DNA from: Neospora caninum Liverpool
Lineage: Eukaryota; Apicomplexa; Conoidasida; Eucoccidiorida; Sarcocystidae
Direction of reading: 5' to 3'
Length of the DNA stretch: 64,000 bases
NCBI RefSeq assembly: GCF_000208865.1
Contig: NC_018390.1
Location: 3,242,270 to 3,306,269, forward strand
In this document: positions 22,936 to 35,500 of the stretch, in pieces
Layout of the letters: each line of letters begins with the position of its first letter
How positions within the stretch are numbered: position 1 is the stretch's first letter
Program-made: the position numbers and the translations under genes
Notes under the pieces: generated by a model
Told to the model about the DNA's origin: nothing
Databases searched by the model: none
Seen by the model: only the letters and a program-made list of their open reading frames with translations

Positions 22936-23863
22936 CCGTGGTTCATTGTTTAGTTGCACCAGCGTGTATTCTGTACATACGTATCGTGCATAGATACAGG
23001 CATATATATAACTTTTTGGATACGTACACATGCATACAAACGCGCCTATGAATACGAAACACGTGAATATATATATATATATATATATCACTGTGCGGCT
23101 GTGTATGTTGCGTGGTGTTTTGGCGGGACGCTGCTTGATGCTCCGTGCAGTAGAGAGTTCTGGAGAGAAAAAGAATTGTGAAGAGTGTCGGCCGTCGAGA
23201 GCGGCAGAGTCGCCGAGAAGCGATTTGCCGAGATGCATGCGCGTCGTTTGCTTCACGTCTTTGCCAAGATGAGATCCTTTTCGAGCGTTTCCGCCCCAAT
23301 GCACAAAAGTTTTTCCAGAGTTCGGAGGCTCGACGAGCGAGAGGCGCTGAAGGCAGAGCCGTACACCAGAAAACCCCACTGCATGCGCGGCAGAACCCAC
23401 CCCGTCTCCTTGTTCTTCGCTTTGGAAGCCTGCGTGTTCGGCACTCAGTTTCGCGTTTCTTGAAACACAAAACGGCGCGCGTATGGAGAGACCCGAACCA
23501 GTTCCGCCTCGCAAGTGTTTCGCGTTCGACTCCATTCAAAAGAGCACTCTCTTCAAAATCACACAGTCTTCTTTCCCCTCGCCAAACCGATCCTCTCTCC
23601 CCTTCGTCCTGACCTCTCTACTATCACACACACAGAAATATATATATCATATACCATAAATGTATATATACATATATATATCTCTATCCCGCGGAAGAAT
23701 CGACAAAGAAGTAAGGAACATTAAAGGCAAGCGTCTCCTCAAGATGCTTGCGATCAAGCAGTTCGTTCCGCTTTTCCTGTGGCAGTCTCTTTTCTCTGAG
23801 CAGAAACTCGCGGGGCGACCGGGAAAAAACAGAGAAACGGAGAAACTCTCGACGCAAAAAGCA

Positions 23864-24082
23864 TCACCCGCCAGCTCCAAACTCTTTCTCGCGCATGCGC
23901 GGCGCAGCTCGAGGCGGCGTCGGCGGACGAAGCTCAGCCATTCTCGAATCCCTGCAACAGGAAAAAATGCAGCAGACAGCCTCTCTCCAACTCCAATGCG
24001 CAGTTCTATCTCGGCACTCGACATTCAAGATACACACAACCAGATCTCTCTCTCTATCCATCTATCCATCTATCTACATCTG

Positions 24083-24125
<43 letters not shown>

Positions 24126-26564
24126 GTCCATAGGCTGACACACGTATATATACATGGAGACGGGGCGAGAGAGAGAGAAAGCATGGCCTCTCTGTGTCTA
24201 TTTCTCTGCATGCGTGCATCTGTCTCGGTGCGCATGCGTAGAAATGTGTGTATAGATGGATCTATCTGTAGGGCAGTTTTTGTCGGAGAAACGCACCAGG
24301 AGTTGTACTGGCAAGGAGCATTTGCGGGATAAATCAACTTCGGGATGACGGTCATGTCGCGTCTAATAAAGAGAAGCGCACCGGCGTTCTGGTGATGATT
24401 GCAGTAGTTCGTTGCTGAAGAGAAAAACGAATCAGACAAGATGAGAAACGAAAGGCGAAGGGTATCCGCCTCCACTTCACTTGCACCATCAGCTATATCT
24501 GCTGGCGACGACACGTGTCACTAGAGCGACAGGCACACGTCTACACGTAGATGTCTACGTATACCTACACATTTCTTGACGGATCTGCATACAGATACAC
24601 AAATAGCTATAGGATTTACATGAATACACCTATACAGATATACATAGTTACCTTACAAATATTTGTTTACATCGAAAAAGATACGGCATTTTCTCACATA
24701 AGCACACACGGTAAGAGACGGAAGAACATTGGTAAGAGGAACACCTGACTCTCTCGGACAGCGGCGGCGTGGCGACAGTCTCACCTGAGAAGAGAGTGAT
24801 CAGCTTGCCTCCTGCAAATCGCTCGAAACCGTCCATCACACACTCGTGTGCTCTGAAAAAACTCCACACATATATCTCAAGGGGAAACCATAGCCAAAGG
24901 CCCGCAAGGAACGGATTCTCCACAGACAAAAAACCTTCACAGAAGACACACACGTCTATACAGACACTTGCAGCAGAAAGGGAAAATGCCTTTAACCTAT
25001 ATACCTAGGTATTTATATATATATATATATTATATTGATGTATGAATGTATGTGCTGCGCATATAGACGCGATTTGGCCATCCAAAAAACGTGCATATTA
25101 CATAAACATACGTGGATATACATATGTCTTTCTACTAAATGAATACACTCGCGACTCCAGATTTGTGGATCTCTGAAGTGCTCTCTCACTGCAGATCTAG
25201 TACAAGCATGTACAGCTTCAATTATTTGCATGCACGCGAACCGTTCTCTTCCCCCTTTTGCCGTTTGCATCGTCTGTACGATCGCGTTCACGTCCACGAG
25301 AAAAAAAGCTAGAGAGACGCTCCCTCGACTTGGTCGTCCCCCCCGTGAGTGACTGCGTCGTTCCTTGTCGCTGCTTGCCTGATGATGAGTTGCAGATCGT
25401 TTTCTGCGAGGAACCTGTGAACGCGGTCGGGACCGAATTTGTAGATTCTCCCTGAGCCGTCTGGATCCCGCACATCGTTTCGCACCACCCCCAACATGCT
25501 GTCGTTGTCTGTGGGATCTGACCACAGCAAATCCGTGACGCGTTGCTCCTGCATGCGGCAAGCAGACAGTGCGGCAAACCGGAAAAGATCGGAAAAGATC
25601 CGAACAGACGGAGACTTCAGACACCTCTTTTCTCGCGTTGCGGAGTCTCCGCGTTTCCACGCACGGCTCTCCTTCTGGCCTTCTTTCGAGCAGATGCACA
25701 CTCCGCGCAGGGGTTCGCCCGCAGAAGCCTTGACGTGCGCTCATTCAGTCCCACGAGACGTGCAGTTTCCACTGACGAAGGCGCAGTCGCTGCATTCGCC
25801 AAAACGCCTTTGTCCAGGCATATACAGGCTACCCACAAACAACGCTGCTGAGAAGTCGGTAAACCCAGACCCAGACTGCCGAATTTTGAAAAACGTTCAC
25901 ATCTACAAGCGCACACATGCACATGCACGCAAATATAGACATGTACACATGCATGCAAATATAGACATGTGCACATGCATGCAAATATAGACATGTGCAC
26001 ATGCACAGAAATATACCCACACCTACACACACGAATATTCTTGGTGTTGCATGTGGAGACACGCTTACGTAGACATTTTGGGGGACTTGAGCCACTTTGA
26101 GAGGGCGTTGAAGCGCGGCTAAATCCTCGACTGAGGAGATCGTTCCGCCAATCCCGCCATGGATGCACAAGATGGAATCGTCGATGATGGCAGCGACCGG
26201 GAGGTACTCAAAAACGAGGTTGAATTTGCGCCAGCAACTGCTCGGATCGAACGGGTCTTCACGCAGTCGGCGCTTGCACTCGTCTTGAAAGCCGTAGAGC
26301 GAATTGATTGCTGGATCCTCGTGGTTGCCTCGAAGCAGGTGAATCTGCCGGGGATACTTGGCCTGGAAGCAAGCAACGATCAAAGACACACAAACCGCAC
26401 ACACACACACATGTACAGCCACACACACGTACAGCCGCATATACGCAAAGACAGATATGAATACGTGAGTGATCTCCAGGCAGTCAAACCCTGAGAGACA
26501 CGCTGCCACACGCGTAGGTGTACATACACCCGCACACACATACATCTCTATATATGTATATATC

Positions 26565-26595
<31 letters not shown>

Positions 26596-29500
26596 GGAGA
26601 TGTGTAGATGGATTCCAAGGTATATTTCGAGATGTACGTACAGAGATATCCAGATTGATGCAGGTAGAGATATGGAGAAACTGGTCTTACTTTAAGAGCA
26701 AAGAGGAGACAGATGGTTTCCAAGCTGTTGAGACCTCGATCGACGTAGTCTCCGAGAAACAAATAATCGTTTGTGTCGATGTCCCCGACAACCCCGGCAT
26801 TTGCGGAGCCAGGTCCGTTTTGCCCCAAGGCGGCAGACCCTCCGATGAATTCGTCGCTTCGTTCTTCTTCCACAGGCATCTTGTACAAGTGGAACAGCCG
26901 CATGAGGTCATAGTACTGGCCGTGGATATCCCCGTAGACTGAAAAGGGAAAAAACCGCGAAAAACGCGGAAGCAAACTGTACGCAGGCTTTTTGTGTGAA
27001 CCTCCACACCGCCACCTCTTTGTGTGTGCGAGCCTCGCATGCGGCCAAGAAGGGAGAGGCGTGCGAAAAAACTCAGGGAGTGGGCTGTGCATCTCTCGCA
27101 AGAAACACGAAAAAGGCAAACGAACGCCTCTTCCCAGTCAGCTTGCCTTTAATCGGAGCGCGAAGATGGAGCACCATGTCGTCGTTCTTCACAATGTCCA
27201 GCACCTGAAAAACGAAGAAAATGCAAATTCTCTTCCATCAATAAAACCGCATGCACACATGCACGCATGCATGCATATCTATATCTATATATATATATAT
27301 ATATATATATATGTAGGTATATATGTACATATAGCTGTCCTCCATTTACATATATAGAGACACGCGTCAGCACGATGCTTCTATATTTATATCTATCTAT
27401 CTATTCATGTATATATATGTTTATAGATATATATAGATACGGAATATCCCTTACCACATCACAGAGATATGTTACATCGTTCCAGGAGATTGCGAAGGGG
27501 GCGTCTGTGTTGAAGGTGGCGTAGACCTCTTGCTGAGTGATGAGCGGCCTCAGGAGGAGTTTCAGGATTTTGTCCGCGAGCATTTCGCGCCGCGACTCAG
27601 TGGGGGTGGGCGGAGGCTCCTGCAGCGAGGCTTCTTTGTTGATCTTCTTTCCCTCTTCCTCCAGGCGGTCGATCGAAATCTGCGTCGCGAGACAAAAACG
27701 AGGATCTCTCTCTCAAAACGCGAAAAAAAGAGCAACCGTCACGTCACCGTCGTGTCCTGTTCTTCGTTTCACTCTCGCGCAGGCGTGGACATCGGAGAAT
27801 CTCGAAAGCGTCTCCGGAAAAGCAAGAAAAACGCGCAACGAAAGAGGACACCACATGGGGAAGAGCCTTCCGGGGATGTGGCCCAACGCAAGTGAGAGCA
27901 CAACGATGCCAGCGAGGTCGGACCAACCGGTCTTTCCTTGAACGTCGAAAAAGGTTTCCCAGCCTTCCTTCTCCCTCTGGACGTACCCGACGGACGAGAG
28001 AGGAGAAGTCTTCGCCTGTCTCGTGCACCACCGAGACGTGAGAGGCGAGCTTGATCTGCAAACAAAGCGTAATTCCCCCAGTCTTGACAGAGCGTCACCA
28101 AGCCTCGCGAAAGCTCGTCTGCAATCCGTCTTCGGTTTCCCTCCGCGACTTTGGGGGTCTGAGCCTTCTTCCGAATCCAGGAAGCGACGAAAAACAGAAA
28201 CCAAGACACAGGCTGGGCACGTCCTCATCCAGTCGCCTCGACACTGCATTCAAAACCTCTGGCCGTTTCTTCCCTGCCGTTTTCTTCCCCTGTTCACTCG
28301 GAGATCGCCGTTCCGTACTGTCACATCTCCTTTACTCTTTCTCTCTGCCTTTTTTGTTCCGTCTCTTCCTATACGCCCTTTCCTCGCATTCTTTTCCGTT
28401 CCGCTTTCCGGTTTCCTTTTCCACTCTCTGCCTACGTCCGCCAGCTGCCGTGTCTGACTCCGTTGCGAGAAAACCCAGGACTGCCGCAAAGAGCCGGACG
28501 CGGCGAAGGACGTTTGCTGGACGGGCGCCTGCGGCTGCGCGGCGTTTGGCGTCTGCGCCGCTCGCGCCTTTTCGACGGCTGCAGGTTGGCCAGAAAGCCC
28601 CGGACGCACGGCTGGCGGCGACGCGGCCGCAGGTAGAGGAGCGGGAGGAGGAGGCGCACTCGCAGGCTGCGCAGTGGGCTGCGTCTGAGCCGCTGCGACT
28701 GCGCTCGCCACGGCCAGCTGCTGTTCCTGTTGCAAGGCCTGCTTGCGGCGAATGTCTTCGCGTTCTCGCTCGTTGTAAAAGTTTGGAATCACTGCGAGAG
28801 GACACGACACAAAAGGGAGGGATGAACTGCCCGGTGGTGTGAGGAGTCGACAGGCCCCGTTCTCTCGGCTTCTTCTCGCAGGTGAAGAGTCGCGTCTTTC
28901 CTCTCTCATGTCTTGTTTGTTTCGCGTCCTTTCGCGTTTTCCGTTTTCCCGTTCTCCCCGCGCTCTCACAGGAACAGTCGAGCAGAGTTAAGTCGGCCGT
29001 CGGGTGTTGCTGCGTGACGTGCGAGAAGCCGCCGAACGTGTAGACGGTCGATCGGAGCGTCCAGGAGCTGTGGCGAAACTGCGGAGAGAGGAAGGGAGGA
29101 CGCAGACACGAAGGTGAAGAAACGGGAGAGACGAAAACGGGACGAGCGACGGACGGGCGAGGAGCGGGAGAGACACGCCCCGCGGGAAAGGGAGGTGGCG
29201 ACGGCGGTCGCGTGACACGGAGAAGAGCGAGAGAACCCGTGACGGCGCAAGAAGACGCGAGACGGCGAGAGCGGAGGAGAAACAGAGACACGGGCTGGGG
29301 AGACAAAAGTGGAGGAACACTCCGCAAACACTTTTTGTCGGCGCACACGCGCGTTCTCACCCGTCCAACTGAGGCAATGAACCTCCATTCCACTGTCTCT
29401 GTGTCGTAGACAGCTGTGGACAACGGCCTGCAAAGCGCAAGGGAAGCGTGACGAAACGGCGCAATGCGAAAAACCGAGAAAAACAGAACGCAGGACAACG

Positions 29501-31649
29501 GAGAGAGAAACCGAGCGAGAAAGAGGGAAGGAGAAGGAGAGGGAGAGGGAAAGAAAAGGAGAACGAGGAGAGGAGAGAGAGTGAGGAGAGAGAGGAGAGG
29601 AAGGAGAGAACAAAAAAGAGAATCCGAGAGAGAAGGATAACGAGAAAGAGAAGGAGACAGATAAGCAGAGGGAGAAAGGGACGGAGATAGAAAAATATAT
29701 TTGGCGCGAGAACGAGAAGTCGATTCGTACACTGGACAGGAGCCGAGTATCGGAGAAATGGAGCTCTAAGTCGGTTCTTACTTTGTGCAGTCGTTATCAG
29801 TCCGCCCGCCGACGATGAGCATTTTGGACCCTATGAAAACCATCGCTGATGGAGCAAGCGAAAGCCAGGCGGCGAGAAGCATGCATAGAGCACTCACTCA
29901 AAGAGAAACCAAAAACACGCGACGACACGCAAGACGAAAAAGGAGACACCCAAACCCCTACAGCGCAGTGAAAAAACGAAGCACTGGACCCGCGGCCACA
30001 AAGAAGAGAGTAACAGAAACGCGAGATCAAAAGGAACGACAGGAGAGTGGAGAAAAAGGAAAGAGAAAGGGACGATGAAATGAGAGAAAAGGACACAGAA
30101 AAGAGGCGAGGGAAAAGGACACAGAAAAGAGGCGAGGGAAAAGGATGAAGAGGAGGCATGAAAGAACTTACAGTGTTGGAAGCGTGGTTCCGGCGCTTGT
30201 TGCTTCTTTGAAGGCGCCGCGATCCAGTCCCATCTGCCATCGCGATGTTGCCGTAAGCCCCAGGTGTCGTTCAGACTTCTGCTGGACGCGCTCCTGCCTC
30301 CAAACACAACCATCATGCCGCTCGCTGGACCTTCGCGGCACACCTAAAACGACACGCACACACAGAGCGAGAAAAAGCCGTGCCATCCACACTAGCGCTT
30401 CACACACAATACACATATCTTTCGCCTATGTATGTGCATGCGTCGTAATCAGTGATGGAGGCGGAGGTTGGAGGGAGAGGAGAGCCCCGAGAGAGGGGCA
30501 TCCGTCCGTTGGGTTTCGGTCTCGCAGCCACGTGAGACTGTCGACTCCGATGGTGTCTCTCTCAACCCCTGGAGGAAATGTACAGATACACCTGCGGCAC
30601 ACCGCTGTGTCCGCGGGACCTCTCTCGGCCGGCAAAAAGCGGAACGGCGACTCTCAAAAACACGCCTCGGACCCAGTAAGCAAAGACACAAAACAGAAGG
30701 CGCGCACCTTACACTCCCTACCTCAGTTGCGTGGTAAACCCTCGGAGGGGGTCGGCGAGCCTGAGACTCGAAAACGACTTCCTCCCAGCGAAACGGCGAC
30801 TTCTCGACGTCCATGAACCACACATCGGCGAGCGGTCTTTCTCTGAAAAGAAAACGGCGAAAGAACGCGTGGGGGTGGCGAGTGGCGGCCCCCCGTCCTG
30901 AGCGAGTGCACACCGTCTCTGGTGATTTCCATGAACGGGTCACCTTTTCGATGATCTTCGCTCTCCCATGGTCTGTAGTAAGTTGATATTAAAACCGTGT
31001 ACAGTTTCCGTCTTCCGCCTCCCTTGCGGCCCATCGAAAGCCCGCTCTGTACAGCGAGTGTCGCTTGTCTCTCGACTCTTTTTCTGTGTGGTCCCCTTCA
31101 GTCTTCGGTCTCTCGAATCCCTCAGTTTTCGCCCGGTCTGCCCCGTGCCTTTCAGCCACGGGTGCTGACAGTGTGCCTACCCGTCGTTGCCGCCAAAGAC
31201 GATGATGTTGGGTTTGTTGTAGACCATGGAATGGCCGTACCGTCGGCCAGGCGTGATCCCTTGGAGCGGCACCGGCATCCACTGCAGCTGTGGATCCTTC
31301 CGGAGATCCAGCAGATACAGCTGCACGCAAAAACGCTCGACTCCCCTCCACTGTTAACCCGAGAAACGCGTGGGCGTGGGCACGCGAAAAACCAGGAAAT
31401 ACAAACACTTCAAGGCACAACTCTCGAGAATACACCCACAAGAAGAAATCAACACGCACATACTCACCCACAAATGCATATATATATATATATACAGGTA
31501 TATATCGAGAGGAAGATGGACAGGTAAATAAAACGGGGTATATATATACAAGGGGAGACAAACGGATCAGTAGATAGGTACGTCGATAGAGAGACGGATA
31601 AGGAAATAGATACGTCGATTCACAGATGAAGACCTACGTCCACGGAGAG

Positions 31650-31688
<39 letters not shown>

Positions 31689-32544
31689 ACAGAGAAGCGC
31701 AGTGTCGTTCTCGGGCGAGCGACAGATGCAAACAATTCTCACCTCTTCTGCGCTCAAGCTGCCTCCCCCCGTCGCCCCGCCGAAGACGACCAGCTGGAGT
31801 GTATCTACACAGCACGCCGCATGCGCAGCGCGAGGTGGGGGCGGGTTTTCAGCGAACAGGTGGTACCATCTGCATCCAGTGTTGTCATACAAGTAGCTTT
31901 CGTTTGTGATTGAGTAACCTCCTGCAGCTGAGAAAAGAAAGGAGAGAAACGGGCCAAGGCCTGCCGAGGTTCACCTCCGATTCAGCGACGAAGCCTGTCT
32001 TGCAACTTTCGGAAGAGCGTATCTTCCCCCACCCAGATCACGCTACAGGTCCTGCGCCCTCCTGTCCCCTGACCATCTTCGTCCATCGAACAGACTCCTC
32101 CACGTGCATGTTCTCCACCTGAACGAATCTACCCCTTGTATATACATGTATACATGTATATATATATATATCCAAATATGTGAATCTGCATCCATATCTA
32201 TATGTAGTGTAGATATGTGTATATATGTATACATCTGTGCCCGTGGATTGGCGAGAGCGTGGTGAGTTGTATAGGGTATCGGGACCGTGGCCGCACGCGT
32301 TTTCTTTCTTACAGCCAACGGCGCCTCCAAAGACGACGACTTTGTGGTTTCCTACGCAGGTGCACGTATGTCCAAACCTCGGCGGCGGAACGTCTCCAGT
32401 CTGCTGAATCGACTTGGGAGATCCGAGGAACTCCGTTTTGGTTCCGCTGGAAGGCGCGTTGCCTCCCGAGGACGCGGAAGTGCCTACCGGCGCGGCAGAC
32501 GCGGAAGGAAGCCCCGACTGGCCATTCTCGTGAAGCTGGCTCAT
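23864..32544 (-). CDS. PPKL: protein phosphatase with kelch-like domains (PPKL / BSU1-like)
   Basis: Eighteen minus-strand exons: 32544-32313, 31927-31743, 31320-31181, 30842-30722, 30343-30172, 29845-29782, 29427-29361, 29078-28970, 28791-28436, 28055-27987, 27679-27455, 27204-27147, 26938-26691, 26362-26069, 25548-25379, 24852-24785, 24414-24297, 23951-23864. They total 2784 nt (927 aa) with every phase matching. The N-terminal half carries about six kelch repeats (VVVFGG, LVVFGG, IIVFGG, MVVFGG, MLIVGG, VYTFGG). A Gln/Pro/Ala-rich linker and a basic site (LVRRISIDRL) precede the PPP catalytic domain with GDIHG, GDYVDRG, RGNHED, IHGG and RAHE all intact. The C-terminus has the family motif RPPTPPR. 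PPKL is confined to plants and alveolates; apicomplexan forms are linked to parasite division and morphogenesis. Two introns use GC donors. The ATG at 32544 is the first before the first kelch repeat. Confidence 0.96.
24046..24126. repeat. (CTAT)/(CT)n/(TA)n compound tract in a PPKL intron
   Basis: CTCTCTATCCATCTATC, then CTCT and TA runs, between exon 17 (24414-24297) and exon 18 (23951-23864). Confidence 0.85.
24853..25378 (-). other. PPKL intron with GC-AG borders (second)
   Basis: Exon 15 must end ATCATCAG and join AGCACACGAG of exon 16 to give the invariant RAHE motif. The intron therefore starts GCAAGC and ends TTTTTTCAG. No GT at that point would keep the frame. Confidence 0.88.
25921..26012 (+). 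repeat. 26-bp minisatellite, about 3.5 copies, in a PPKL intron
   Basis: Units start at 25921, 25947 and 25973 with a partial unit at 25999. Each contains TGCATGC or a one-base variant, plus AAATATAGACATGT. It lies in the intron between exons 14 and 15. Confidence 0.85.
26518..26529. promoter_or_regulatory. GTGTAYRTACAC element in a PPKL intron
   Basis: GTGTACATACAC inside the intron between exons 13 and 14, next to a (TA)n tract (26549-26595). It shows that the element is not confined to promoters. Confidence 0.3.
26939..27146 (-). other. PPKL intron with GC-AG borders (first)
   Basis: Exon 12 ends ATTAAAG and exon 13 begins TCTACGGGG, giving [11 protein letters not shown], a junction fixed by the PPP family. 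The intron starts GCAAGC and ends CCCTTTTCAG. Confidence 0.9.
31651..31685. repeat. (TA)n microsatellite in a PPKL intron
   Basis: About 17 uninterrupted TA units between exons 2 and 3. Confidence 0.9.
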
Positions 32545-35500
32545 AATGGGTACTCCAGAGAGGAGACAGCGAGAAGAGAAACAGACAGCGAGCGGAGCAA
32601 AAGACAGCGAAGCGAGAAACGGGCGAGAGCGTGTGCAGCGACAAACGACGGGAGACGCGAAGAGGGCGAGCTCGGAGAAGCAAAGAATGCAGGGACAGAG
32701 AAAGAGCAGCGAAAGGGCGAGAGGGGGGGCGAGGGGAGACTGGAGCAAGGGAGTTGAAGAATGCCCGTTGCTCTGTGAGAGGAACGTTCGGTAGCGCAAA
32801 AAACGCGGAAGAGGAAGCGGGAGATCTCAGAAGGCGCGTGCGTCACGCCCCACCAAAAGACACTGCGCAGAGCCTAAGAAGACGAGGTGGAGTCCCAGGG
32901 GCGAGAGCGCGAGAGGAGAGCAGGTGGGGGGAGGAGAGGGGAGGCGAGACAGGAGCGGCCGGAAGAGACACAGAAAAAAACGAAGCGCCACTCCCAACTG
33001 CGCTGGACAGAAAGCGGAAAAAGTGGATGTGCACGGAAGAGTCGAGAGTCAGAGAACGATGGGGCTCGAGACTCACGGAACAGACGAGGCAGGGTGAAGG
33101 CCTCTGCACGTTGCTCTGCGGTGTGCTCCCTTCACGCCTGGCGCCACGGACAGAGTGTACGTACACCGCAGACGGTGCGGGGAAGGGACGGAGGCGTGTC
33201 AAGACAGCTTAATCGCATTTGCTTCCGTCGGGTGTCAAGCCTCTGCCCGAAGGCAGGCTGCGCGCCAGCAAAGCAGAGACGGAGGGGGGAGAGGCGGCCT
33301 CGACCGGCAGGGGTTTGCGGCGGCTTTACTCGCACGGCCGAGGGAGTCTCGTAGAAGCACGGGGAACAGAGAAGAAAGTGAGGAGACCAGCACCGGCGGC
33401 GAGAGAAGGCGCGCCGCAAAGACGGCGGAAAAGTCAGTTGCAAGGCAAGGAGGGAGACGGACGAATGCAGGCTCCGTATCAGAGCGGCATACCGGGCGGA
33501 ATGAACGCAAAGAGAAGACGCCGGAGACGGAAGAGAGAGGAGGAAAGAGAGCTCGATAAGAAGCAAAGAACAGTAGACGACCCGAAGAGCAGTTGAAGGC
33601 GAGAAGGGTCTGATTGTCAAGGGGAAAACGAGCATGCAAACGGCAGAGCAAACAAGCGGGGAGAAGACGAGGAAGATGGAGACGCTCGCGACGATGTGGC
33701 ACACACGAGGAAGGAGACGAACACTGTCAGCGAAGGAGCTCGGCGGGCGAGGCGCGAGCCAAGACAACTGGACTCGAGAGAGAACAACGAGGATGGACTC
33801 TGTCAAGGTGATGAGACGGGGTAGACTGCCTCAGAGAAAAGCGGAGGGCGAGAGAAGGAATCTGCCGCAAAGAAGCGAAACGATGCACGGGCGTCTTTTT
33901 GGCGCGCTGATTCTGCGGTCTCTGCCCCCGTCAAAAACCAGCACAGCAGAGGAAACGCGATTGGCGCATGCAGCTGAAAACAGTCTCTCAGGAAGACAAC
34001 GCGAAGGAATTCTAGAGGAGACGCGCTTTCTTCTCAGCCTCTCTCCTGCGGCGCCAAGACGGTTGGAAACTGGAGGGATGCAAGAAAAGAAACGTTGAGA
34101 AAAAAGGCAAAGCGAAAAAGCGGAGTGGTCGTGGACTGAGCGTGCGCAGCAAGAGACGAAGATCGAAGAGAACGGTTCTCGAAGCGCCGATTTCTGTGAG
34201 AGCCGCGAGAAAATCGCCTGGCCGTCAATTTGATCCCGACGCTTTCCGCGTCCGCTATATACCAACCCCGGGAAGCGAGAAAAGCCGCTCGCACGCCTCG
34301 ATACGCCACGGATTTCCGTCCACCTAGAGAGGAAGGGGATTCTTCGACACAGAAAAAGCGTTTCCTTGGAAAAAAGCGGCGGAAAAACGCACCAGACCCG
34401 ACGGCAGTGCATCGGCGCACAGCGAGCGCGGACGTTGCTGCGAGACCGCCGGGGTCGCCTTCCGGAGACCCTAGGCGAACAGGCGAATCGGGAGATGTCG
34501 GGTTTCCTGGGAAAAGGGGAACAGAATTTAAGAAACGCGGGAGGACTCGTCAGGGTTGTTCTTGCTGGGTCGGTGAGCTCGGGGGTCACTCCCGGTGGAT
34601 TGTTCTACATTTTCGGTGAGGCGAGGCGAAGGAAAGGGAGTCTCTGTCAAGGGAAATCGACAACACAAACTGCTTTTGTCTCAAGATGCCATGCAAAAAA
34701 ACAGAAAAAAGAAGCGAGCGTTCCCCTTCTGTGGCGGGCGAAAGCTACACACGACGCGGCGACAGGCGCTCAGAAAGGATCGGAGACAAAACTGAGGCAT
34801 GCGAGAGAAAAACGGATGGCGCAAACAGAGGGGAAACACGAATGGACAAGGCCTTGTGGCACGTGTGCGAGAAGAAGGCATGCCAACAAACGGGGAGAAG
34901 AAAGGTACGGACCAAGCTAGTTTTTCATGTTTTTTCAGCGCGAGAAAAGACGGTTTCCACATACAGCCAAAAGAGAAGAAAAGAGACCGAGAGCACTTTT
35001 CGCACACTTTCACCACCCCCTCCCCCCCTTTGCCCTCTTTGTGTTGGTGAAAATCTCCGCTCGACGCAACGCACCCAAGCGTCTTCTCCCCCCTGCAGCG
35101 GCTGCAAAAGAGAGAGATAGAGCACAACGTTTTTGTCCACACATTGCTCGGAAAAGTGTGCTCCTCTCTGGACCTCGCCAAGGCGTTTTCCGGAGGAGAA
35201 GACGGGATGGCCTGGGCGGTTTCCTTCTAGAAAAGAAGGACTTCTCGAACACTTTTGTCTCGCTTACCACCGGCAGTACTGGCGGTGTGCTCTTGAGATG
35301 GCTCTAACGAGACAAAACCGCTACCCCTTCTGGAGGCGAAAAACCACGTGCCATGTCTTTTCAGGGACGTTTTCGGCGCGCTCACGACACCCGAATGAGG
35401 AAAGCTCTTCTTTCTAGTTCTTTCTAGCTTCGCTTTGTACCGAAACAGCACCCGCCGCCGCTTGCGAGATGCGTGTGTCCCTTTCCCGTCTGCGCTGGAA

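Larger units (their letters stand above)
20202..23863. other. 3.7 kb spacer between the sortilin receptor 5' end and the PPKL 3' end
   Basis: Contains the receptor's upstream region, a one-mismatch 12-mer at 20428 and an exact 16-bp palindrome at 21556. (TA)n/(GT)n tracts lie at 22880-22935 and a TA tract at 23636-23684. Frames on both strands are open for 240-290 codons at 20.9-22.0 kb because stops are scarce in this GC-rich part. They overlap each other and show no domain. Confidence 0.5.

Noticed and set aside
22672..23535. 287-codon minus-strand frame starting at an ATG
   Set aside because: It runs through a TA microsatellite and lacks any recognisable domain; opposing frames are equally open.
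25921..26012. Regular short repeats reminiscent of a CRISPR array
   Set aside because: Units are head-to-tail without unique spacers, in a eukaryotic intron; an ordinary minisatellite.
28332..29732. 466-codon minus-strand frame
   Set aside because: It reads PPKL exons 7-9 in the wrong frame together with their introns; the kelch and linker sequence lies in spliced alternative frames.
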